Virus record (IMG/VR): IMGVR_UViG_3300025508_002497
Location: 33,164 to 97,163 of that record
From: a virus
DNA: 64,000 bases
Reading direction: 5' to 3' (one strand)
Part shown: piece by piece, positions 26,601 through 34,500 of the stretch
How positions within the stretch are numbered: the stretch's first letter is position 1
Layout: the number at the start of each line of letters is the position of its first letter
Translations under genes and position numbers: made by a program
The notes under the pieces: generated by a model
What the model was told of the DNA's origin: nothing
Databases searched by the model: none
The model's input: the letters and a program-made list of their open reading frames with translations, nothing else

Positions 26601-26956
26601 TCTCTTTCTACTTCGGTACAAACTCTACCCTCAAAAAACTCAGCATCAAAATTTTCTTGAGTTATACAATCTGCCTCTAAAATATTGTTAGTGCAACTAC
26701 TACACGTTTTACATGCTCCGTGTAAGTCTGAGTTTAATGGTGCTGGTGGTTTGATTGCATCACCGCCAGGACATCCTTGAACTTCACATGTAGAATCTTT
26801 ACCTCTAAAAATACCCAAGTCTCTTTTACAATCAAGGTACTTTACATTGTCTTCACAAACAAATGTATTATTAGTTTCATCTACGGTACAACAAGCGCCA
26901 ACATCGTTGCCGTTTGGTTGAATTGCTTTTGATCTTGTTCTAAACTCTATAGCCAT
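23618..26956 (-). CDS. Giant Cys-rich modular protein with leucine-rich repeats (1112 aa)
   Basis: The first ~600 residues hold several copies of a disulphide-type module: G-x-C-C, a short loop with C, an acidic stretch with C, GG-x-[FWY], then a C-x3-5-C end. Examples begin GACCTVDETNN, YACCIGDGSC, SACCRAGVC and GSCCTDANTC. After a spacer come leucine-rich repeats (about 770-945), e.g. KLERLALSDNEITTLNLSNN and LEVQLQRNSSLSSLDLSSC, then a C-terminal domain without cysteine clusters. No signal peptide or membrane segment is visible. Inference: a virion-surface adhesin or fibre-associated protein, as it lies in the tail-fibre region downstream of two relatives. A possible late octamer TATAAATA occurs near its 3' end (23693-23686). 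Confidence 0.75.
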   Translation of the reverse strand: MAIEFRTRSKAIQPNGNDVGACCTVDETNNTFVCEDNVKYLDCKRDLGIFRGKDSTCEVQGCPGGDAIKPPAPLNSDLHGACKTCSSCTNNILEADCITQENFDAEFFEGRVCTEVEREKLSSIKDQKYACCIGDGSCFDTCNSDYCASLGGVFHDGIQTGTELQCASNPCGNLNNITETSACCRAGVCIGQMTEADCVTRNNGEWIINADCSIDYDCRTGTFIEERRREIPDQQQNRDSNGNFGGGQLVCSRPTPKKYYYDSNVGGEPTSGKWNGTPGPTYSKEPVWVTLVNTAGECPGGIISSTDGDISKATMWGGCQYPTSNGHYLCESKTSEECSQLEGKWWPGIYCDDIRSAPASGLLFDTVKPSGIGDRYLAGSCRLEDSVLSDGRNPDLECGDMKTEFQCFNALQRRRDYYLQVLEAQNNVNWNENDINNRLKVTWRPGRKCSDPSCGNEVNLDSDITLGRCEISTTKDGTYVDGTGSNRSLTNYRYNTGRQTACLDNFTKPDCELIHGEWHSGCQTCDDVGLTRPTERGSCCTDANTCLDGKTYLECQGQQGFFHGPGTSCANRDCGMVAFLEPVTPEENLGTASCKCVVDEEPTETALRVFARQDGQNERDIWAGSTCGDPTVDAIPYYDETNFSKNIMVTYIDPPNIGGPFENEEIYTDSRPIGDLKYNYSNEPFTTFIVSALEDGTGTFLDDIVIQDSQQLFFRVDKQEPFTIPFSSETLREIKGVTLETNQPRDTITRLILNYPSFYWTGGFGLPEENRKIKYVNFIGMNQLRQLGLQGSSYEELQTDFEVAIFPELTALDFRRSGLTEELSLIGCPKLERLALSDNEITTLNLSNNPNITSVDVTYNNLSSLTFADDSIYLADLRVGYNENLSSISGSYPQLETFYAQRCNFNTLDFSNMPFLLEVQLQRNSSLSSLDLSSCPSIDYINLDDCVTASTVLDSFVLPNQTNRTIRSLPDSISGAVIPDTNPALNRFSFRNNNVQATGYDDFVKKMADTIAITRFTNLNNTTFNAVGNFENRGDNPVYCETIDLSNVIDTVEGDTASVKKILEYIFGGITNADRIQHTEKIRIILTGINSSVDYSSLSIIQQVLNRMSFII

Positions 26957-26965
26957 AATCTACCT

Positions 26966-29900
26966 TTAGATAAATCTCATTTCGTAAACATTGTCTCTTT
27001 GTGTAATTAAAATCTTCACATCAGTATTTATTCGTCTAAAATCTCGTCCGCCGGCGGGAAGTCTTGGAATCCCGGGATTGTTGGTAGTAAACGGATTATT
27101 CCACTCCGAAGGAACACGGGGATCCTTGATTGCTGGTCCCCACACCTCTGCTGCACGATCCTTACAAACTCCATTTCCTCCACCTGAACTAGCGGTTGAG
27201 TTTGAACCCAAACCATTTCCTCCAGTAGCAGGAACTCCTATTGGTGAGGATGCTGGTTGAGTTCCTTGACAACTCGATCCAACTTGATCCGATCCAAAAC
27301 CTTTGGGTGCTTTTGTTCTGTCGTGAATAAATCGGCAACTACTAAAGACGTATTGTTCACATGGACCATCGGGACAAGTACTAAATGTTGGCGGGGGAAG
27401 ACAGTTACAACCCTCACATGCTGTGAGTTCTGATATATCATCTAGAGTTCCTGCTGTTGCTTTCGTTGTATTGTTTTTAAACGGATCACATGGTCTACCG
27501 TCCTGTTCGCAAATGGTCTGCTTATCGCATTGTCCACATACACTCTCTGCTTCACGAACTGGATCTACACAAGCGGCAGGTTCAGTTGTATTACCATCTA
27601 CAATATTACACCAATCAGTAATATCGTTCAAATTGTTTGAACAGGCGGATGGGAACCCGCCACCGTCACCACATTGCTCTGTCTTGTGATAGAAAACACC
27701 AAGTTCTTCTAGTTTTACTCTATCCTCCATAGGACATGGTTTCGCCTTACATCCGCCAGGGTTCTTGCAACAATCTTGCCATCTATAGGGAAGTTCAAGA
27801 CCTTGTGGAGTGACATAAGGTCTTCCACTTTCTCTTACCTTATGATCCGTTGGATCAAAAACATCGTTAGGATATTGACTTGGTTTATATGGACCACTTC
27901 TACCGTCCCAAGGTCGGTTCCAGCCTGGAATGTCACCATCAAAATCACAGTTACTGCAAGTTATTTTAATATCATCCACTATACAGTCTTCACACGAATT
28001 CGCATTACTAGTACTGAATACATCGTTGTTAGGACAGAACAGAGTCCAATACATGCAACAACATGCACCAATGAACTTAGTTTTAGGACAACCAGACATA
28101 AAGCAAGGATCAGTACTGAACTTCCCCTTACATCCTGTATTAGTGTTTGGGTTATAGGCTGAGTTGTTTCTTGATACGATGAAAGATCCATCATAGCAGT
28201 TACCACCAAAGAAACAGCAAGAACCAGTTAACCAGTCGCTGCGTGGATCTATTCCACCGCCGCCACCTCCGCCGCCGACGCCACCAAAGCCTCCGAATCC
28301 TGCGAAGTCAAAACCATCACTATCTCTCTCTGGTTTGATACCATCATCATCATCATCATCATCATCACAACCGTCCGGACCTGGCGGTTGTCCAGTTTCT
28401 TCACAACAATCCACGGGACCATTACAACCACACCCCGGTGGATCATCACAACAATCATCTCCATCACAACAGTCATTTCCTGCATCCGGATCACAACAAG
28501 GACTTCGATTTGGATGTCCAGGCGGACAGTCACAACAATCATCTTCTACACAGTCACAAGGACATTCTCCTGCTTGATAACAACTTACACTTTCGCATTG
28601 TGACTCATCACCCATGAACAGTCCACCAACAGCGGAACATTGTTGTGGTGTTATATCATCAATACACTGATCCACACAAAGGCAACATGCTCCTCGATAT
28701 TCTTTCTGAGGACAACAGATATCACAGTCTTCTACATTTGGTGTCCACTCGCCACTGAATACATCGCATTGAACCTTTGTTGTGATTCCGAAACATTCAC
28801 CAGAGAACTCGTTGCAGCAAGTACCAAACTCAAAAGGCTGACAAGCGTCAAGACCATCACAGATATCACAAGGAGTCTGTGGAGGTATTACGCTACTTTC
28901 TGGAACAAAGTAACCATTAATGAGATTACAAGAAAGTGCAGTTGCTGGTGTCAAACATATAGGTCTTGCTACTGTGTTTAATACTACACCTTCGCAATCT
29001 GCACAGTCGTCCTTGATTCCGCCAGGACATATAACCGAAGTAATATCATCAGGAAGATTTCCATATATTGTTAGACACGCACCATCAACTGAACAGTCTT
29101 GACAACATTTTTTACTGTTACCTCCCGTAAAACAGAAATCTGGCTCACCAGCGTTGGGACTACTAGGGGGTAGGATGGGGGATCCACGGTCTGCACAAAC
29201 CACACCGGGAATATAACCACCATCCAAAAAATTGCACTGATCACGTTGACAACTGTCACTGATATTAACACAAACATGTCCTCCGTCTGGAATGCTTGCG
29301 TCGTACAAACAACAAGATCCGAGTTCTTGCGTACAAACACCACAGTCTCCATCGGGACAACAGGACAGAGGATTTGCTTCACTACCACATTCACCAAAAC
29401 AAGCCCATGACTGACATACTGGATTCTGATCGGGACAGTCGATGGTGCCGCCGTCAATCTGCTGACAATCGGGATCGTCTGGATTATCTACACAATAGCA
29501 GTTATCTTTTACTGGCCCATCACTATCATCACAAACATATTCTATTGTAGTTTCTCCTACACCAGTGCAACATGCACCCTGTTCGCCCGCACCACAAACA
29601 TCATCTGTTCTATTTGCACATGCAACATTTAGTTCAAATGATCCTCCATCACCGAGACGATCACAATATTCTTCACTTACAAAATCAACGCAGTTCAAGT
29701 TATTACAACAAGAACCCAAGTTACTAGTCTTGAATACATCAACATCCCACCCATAACCAGTCATTGTTGCATACCAAGTTTCACCATTATCAATAGATGC
29801 TAAGTTTACAATATCAATACCACTAGTGAAAGTTGGTTTTCCTGCGAAGAAAACATTATCAGGGAATGCTATATTTTCTGGTCCGCCTTCTACGACTATG

Positions 29901-31522
29901 GTGATGTTTTTCATTTCAGCATAATCAAGACCGTCATCTGCGGCGAGTGAAAGGCCAGGACGTTGCTCGTATGACCAAGTAATACCTGCGATCTGGAAAG
30001 GTGCTTGCACCTGAAAGAAGTTGGTATTTGTGATATCTAGATTTATTCTACCCGTAACTGTTTCTATTGAAGTTGTTGCAGAACCACATGTATTAGTACA
30101 ACACTGAGTTTCAGTATGGTCACAACCACAAACAGATTTACAACCAATCTGAAATCCATACTCAGGCTTTAGATCGACTTGATCTTCACCACAAGAAGGC
30201 ATAACAACCATACGAATCTTACCATACCAAGGATCTAAAGTATTCTCAGACTCGAACATGTCTTGGGTGATTCGTAAACAATAAGATGCGGCAGTATATC
30301 CTGCAATCTTAAGTGGACCAGCAGTGCAGAAATCTTTGCCTCTGAACTTTGCTCCTATGAAATCATCGTTGGATCTACATCCACTATCATAGATTATGGT
30401 TGGGTGTTGACCTTGATCAGTATCAGAATCAGATGGACAAGGAATCGGATCGCCTGAATCTGCTACGTTCCAAGTTTGTGGGTGGACATTAGACTCAAAA
30501 CCATCACCAGAAAAATATCCTTCTGATGCGTTGATGTATGGAGTATTGAAGTTAACAATATCTCGTCTAGTTTCCTCATCACCATATCCTTCATCAGAGA
30601 AAGATACAGTTCCCGAAAGAGGATCGTCAAAGTTAATCTCTGTCGCACCCCATAAAGGATATTTAAGTTTCTCTGTTATAGTTGTATTTGGATGTTTTGT
30701 TCTTAGTAAAACAATACGATCTTCTTGATTTTCTGTTGTGACACTTATACACAGATTTCCGTATGTGATACCATCACCATCAACGTATCGACATATGGAG
30801 GATACATCTAAAATATACTCTCTTAGATTATCATTGCCAAGTTCTCCTACCTTAAACACTTTTCCACAAAAGGCAGAGTCAAACTCATCAGTAACCTCAT
30901 CGATTACGTTACGGAACTTAACTTTAATAGAATCGCCTGTTCCTGTATTATCACCTGATGCGCCGAAAAATGTACCATATCCACCTTGTGCTTTCCAACG
31001 AGGATCTAGGTGTAAGAACTCTCCAGTCGCTCCACGATCTACATAACCACTTGTGATACCACCTGTACCGCCAATATAAATCTCTGTGTCTGTTACATAA
31101 AGTTGAAGATCACCACCAGCAGTCAGTCCTCTAAACTGAAAAGTTGTTCCTGTTCCAGGCCCGTCAGATTGACTAACGAAAACTCTCCCAGAGGATCCAA
31201 TGTTTTCTGCTCCAGCGGTTAGTCCAATATAAGAACCCAAACCATCTGTAGTTCTTTGATTTGTGGGACGATCCTGTTCTCGTGTGGGGAAAGCATTCGG
31301 CCCTGTTACGGCATCAATAACTACAAAACTCAAATCCGAAAAAACTAATTTTGCTTTTCCTTGATTATTATTATATGGATATTCATATTCAATCAAGTGT
31401 GGTGAGTTTGGTCCGGTATCACCAGTTGGACCTGTATTTCCATCAACACCAATAACTCCGACGGCCTTTACACCTTCGGGTCCAGTTGGTCCTGTTACTG
31501 ATTGAAATGTACTATATGCCAT
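26966..31522 (-). CDS. Giant Cys-rich modular protein with collagen-like N-terminus (1518 aa)
   Basis: It starts with G-x-y triplets (GPTGPEG...GNTGPTGDTGP) over about residues 10-45, then a Gly/Thr-rich beta-type head to about 580, then roughly seven ACC...GG modules (GSCCNNLNC, GACCTGVGE, GSCCLYDAS, GTCCNEFSGEC, GACCLCVDQC, GSCCFFGGNC, GACCCMYW). An Asp/Cys-rich segment (about 965-1060) with CCDCPPGHPNRSPCC and eight consecutive Asp is followed by a Gly-rich linker. Similar layout to the 1944-aa neighbour. Likely a secreted-type, disulphide- or metal-stabilised virion fibre; this is inference from position and composition. Ends 9 bases before the 1112-aa gene. Confidence 0.75.
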   Translation of the reverse strand: MAYSTFQSVTGPTGPEGVKAVGVIGVDGNTGPTGDTGPNSPHLIEYEYPYNNNQGKAKLVFSDLSFVVIDAVTGPNAFPTREQDRPTNQRTTDGLGSYIGLTAGAENIGSSGRVFVSQSDGPGTGTTFQFRGLTAGGDLQLYVTDTEIYIGGTGGITSGYVDRGATGEFLHLDPRWKAQGGYGTFFGASGDNTGTGDSIKVKFRNVIDEVTDEFDSAFCGKVFKVGELGNDNLREYILDVSSICRYVDGDGITYGNLCISVTTENQEDRIVLLRTKHPNTTITEKLKYPLWGATEINFDDPLSGTVSFSDEGYGDEETRRDIVNFNTPYINASEGYFSGDGFESNVHPQTWNVADSGDPIPCPSDSDTDQGQHPTIIYDSGCRSNDDFIGAKFRGKDFCTAGPLKIAGYTAASYCLRITQDMFESENTLDPWYGKIRMVVMPSCGEDQVDLKPEYGFQIGCKSVCGCDHTETQCCTNTCGSATTSIETVTGRINLDITNTNFFQVQAPFQIAGITWSYEQRPGLSLAADDGLDYAEMKNITIVVEGGPENIAFPDNVFFAGKPTFTSGIDIVNLASIDNGETWYATMTGYGWDVDVFKTSNLGSCCNNLNCVDFVSEEYCDRLGDGGSFELNVACANRTDDVCGAGEQGACCTGVGETTIEYVCDDSDGPVKDNCYCVDNPDDPDCQQIDGGTIDCPDQNPVCQSWACFGECGSEANPLSCCPDGDCGVCTQELGSCCLYDASIPDGGHVCVNISDSCQRDQCNFLDGGYIPGVVCADRGSPILPPSSPNAGEPDFCFTGGNSKKCCQDCSVDGACLTIYGNLPDDITSVICPGGIKDDCADCEGVVLNTVARPICLTPATALSCNLINGYFVPESSVIPPQTPCDICDGLDACQPFEFGTCCNEFSGECFGITTKVQCDVFSGEWTPNVEDCDICCPQKEYRGACCLCVDQCIDDITPQQCSAVGGLFMGDESQCESVSCYQAGECPCDCVEDDCCDCPPGHPNRSPCCDPDAGNDCCDGDDCCDDPPGCGCNGPVDCCEETGQPPGPDGCDDDDDDDDGIKPERDSDGFDFAGFGGFGGVGGGGGGGGIDPRSDWLTGSCCFFGGNCYDGSFIVSRNNSAYNPNTNTGCKGKFSTDPCFMSGCPKTKFIGACCCMYWTLFCPNNDVFSTSNANSCEDCIVDDIKITCSNCDFDGDIPGWNRPWDGRSGPYKPSQYPNDVFDPTDHKVRESGRPYVTPQGLELPYRWQDCCKNPGGCKAKPCPMEDRVKLEELGVFYHKTEQCGDGGGFPSACSNNLNDITDWCNIVDGNTTEPAACVDPVREAESVCGQCDKQTICEQDGRPCDPFKNNTTKATAGTLDDISELTACEGCNCLPPPTFSTCPDGPCEQYVFSSCRFIHDRTKAPKGFGSDQVGSSCQGTQPASSPIGVPATGGNGLGSNSTASSGGGNGVCKDRAAEVWGPAIKDPRVPSEWNNPFTTNNPGIPRLPAGGRDFRRINTDVKILITQRDNVYEMRFI
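28343..28366. repeat. (ATC)8 trinucleotide repeat encoding Asp8
   Basis: Eight tandem ATC units (GAT on the coding strand) specify the poly-Asp run of the 1518-aa protein. Slippage by whole units would change run length without a frameshift. Confidence 0.9.
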
Positions 31523-31547
31523 ATAATCCTCTAGTTATGTATATCTG

Positions 31548-34500
31548 TTATACAGGTATCGTGCCGCAGTCTACCTCTTCACCAATAGGCTGCTGGTTAT
31601 CCAGACATCCAATACCGTCGCCGTTATAAGTAAATACACTTCCGATCGGCTGATCATGTATTCCATCACAGTTTGAAGTACGAATGTAAAACTGGTTATC
31701 AGACTGCAAGACGTTTGGACTCCCAGAGAACAACGTACTAAGTTGAACGGTTCTGAATCGAGGCGGATCGAGTCCCTGAATAAAGTCTGCTGTTACGTCT
31801 TGACAACATTTATTTTCATCAGGATCATCATTACACCCACCATTCTCTGTGTACAAGTCTGTGATGTCGTCAAAGGGAATCGCACATCTTGTTCCATCTC
31901 CTGTACATAAAAGTATTTTAACATCTGGTTTACATGTACCCGAATCTGGGAATAGACTGAAACTATCTTCATCAAATCCTACAAATGTGTTTGCATCAGG
32001 ACATTCAAATGGACCGCCTCCAGCACTCTCCAGACAGGTGAACGGCGTGATCGTGGCGGAACTACACTGGCCACAGAAACAACATGATTCAGTATTAGCA
32101 CAATCTGTACACTCTACGGACCCTTCAGGTGCTTCGCCAGTTTCTTGTGGTGATTGAGGACCATCAACAATCACTCCCGTAATACCACAAGTATTAAGTA
32201 GATAGTTACCATTACAGTTACCTTGTTCTACATGTACACATCTAGTTTCACCAAGGAACGTAGGAAAACAGCACTTCACTAAGGTTGGTTCTGGACGATC
32301 TACACATGTTTCACATACAGTCTCTCTCGCACCCCATGTACCATTCAGTGTAGATTCACAATAAAACCTACCGATATTATATTGACATATTGGAGGTCCA
32401 GCCGAATCTGGTCTATGACAGCAGTATCCCCAGCCTTCCTGATTCATACAAGTTGCATCAACATCACATGATGTGGTCGTTACTGTATTATCACTACCCG
32501 CGGCCGCCGAAGTATTTTGTGGTCCGTTCACAGTAGAGGTTAAACAAAAACCCTCTTCTCCAATAAGCACGGCATCTGAACAATCATACTGTGCATTTTC
32601 TGTACTGAATGTACCATTCCTATTTGGACCTAGAGGTATTCCCACACAACATGTAAACTCTTGCGGTTGTTCGCATGGGCTTGAAACACAACTTTCTCCT
32701 TGAGCAAACTCTTCTTCATTAATAATAAAAGTTCCTCCAGAGGGGATAACAACACGAGAATCGTTGATCTCTACGATTTCACAGGCACTTTCATCACACA
32801 AACGACCAGTTGGAACAGCACAATCACCAATAAACCATGTTCCATAAATAATGAGGTTTCCATCGATTCGACCACTTAGTTGACACATAGCCTGGGTGGT
32901 TGGATTTTGCTCTGTTCTATAACTTTGGTTTCCATTATCTATGATTTGAAAACAACATCCAACAGGCTCATCGGGGGGACATGATTCCGTGTCTTCGTCT
33001 GCCGGACCGCTCCACACACCTCCGCCGGAGCACTTCTTTTCACATGTATATGAATGTTCATTTTGACCGTTCCCGACTGGTGTGCAACAGTTACCCAAGG
33101 GCTCTCTACCACATTCACAAGCAAGAGACTCACAGATGACATCTGGTTGTGTCCAAGTCCCGCCCTTGTTTCTGCATTCAAATAATCTCAACGGCTCACA
33201 ACCATCGTCAGAACAACACTGTCCGATAGGACAAAGACTTTCTTGTGGTTGTTCTGAACAGTCTGGACCTAAAGTTTCTCCTAGATTGCAAACTAAACGA
33301 TCTACACAACTACCTGTCTGACAGTTATAACATCCTACAGTGGGTGGATCAAATGGTTCTATAACGCTAGGTGTTCCACAAACAGAACATGCCGTTCGTG
33401 TATCACCTTCACGACATAAGACTCTGTTTTGACAATCAGTAACAATCAATCCATACAACTGGTTGTTGTTATTTCCTACACCCTTGTTGAGTCTGATTGT
33501 GGTTTCAACTCTGTCTTCTCTGGATCCTGTTCTAACGGGCAAATTATTATCACAGTTCCCGCTGTAACAAAGACCAAGATTATTTGTGCTACCAACTAGT
33601 GATTCATTTGGATTATTTGGATTATCAATACCATAAATCAATGCGGTGTATCTTGCGGTGTCGTTACTACTACCAATAGTAGAAGGTAAATCCCGTTGAC
33701 CTGCTATACATGAACCAGTGAGGGGACATAGAACTGGAACGAAACTAAACGCCAAACCACCAGGCACCTGTCTCTTATTGGGTGTTGTGGGATCACTATC
33801 ATCACTATCATTCAATAAGTTTGGATGTTCTACTTTATCTCTAAAGTTCGCATAAAGAAGATCCTTAAAATCACCGGTGATGTTCTCCTCACAGTTTGGA
33901 ACTTCGTTTCGTGTGTTCTCGATTCTAGTTCTGCATTCGTTAGAAGAGTCTTTAAAGTTTTGTACATCTTGTGGATTGAATCTACCAAAGTTTTGTACTT
34001 GGCCTTCAACATCTTCCCACCGAACATCATTACCACAGAATGGATTATGATTACTACATTCTCCCGCATAAACCTCATCGAAGTATGCTTCGTAAAGAAG
34101 AGCGGCATTTTCATCCCACGCACCACCACGCTTACACCACTTTAATGCTTCTGCCGTGTTGTCACCAATACTCATTTGGTAAGCACAGAAAGAGTTCAAA
34201 CAAGGTTCACAAGAAAAGACAGGTTTAAATGTATCTGTTGGTGTAGCGTTTGGCCAACTAGTTGCTGTTCCTGGCCAAACTTTAATATTTTCATTACAAT
34301 CTGGACTTCCTCCACATGGGAAGTAGTTATCTTCAGGCCATTCTGTTTGTTCACATGTTGATTCTGGGTTATCATTCAGACGAACTATAAAATCTTCACT
34401 GAGTCCCTTTCCACACAAACCAGTAGTGTGAGTAAAGAAACAATCATCAATAGTTTGATCATACTGACTGACACCCTCACAAACACTATCATCGTTACAT

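Noticed and set aside
28343-28366. (ATC)8 as a phase-variation switch
   Set aside because: Unit is three bases, so length changes cannot shift the frame; only run length could vary.
26991-29550. Many plus-strand open frames opposite the giant Cys-rich genes (e.g. around 27423, 28335, 29296)
   Set aside because: They lack ribosome sites and overlap fully with long, compositionally coherent minus-strand genes; the Cys codons leave few stops in opposite frames.
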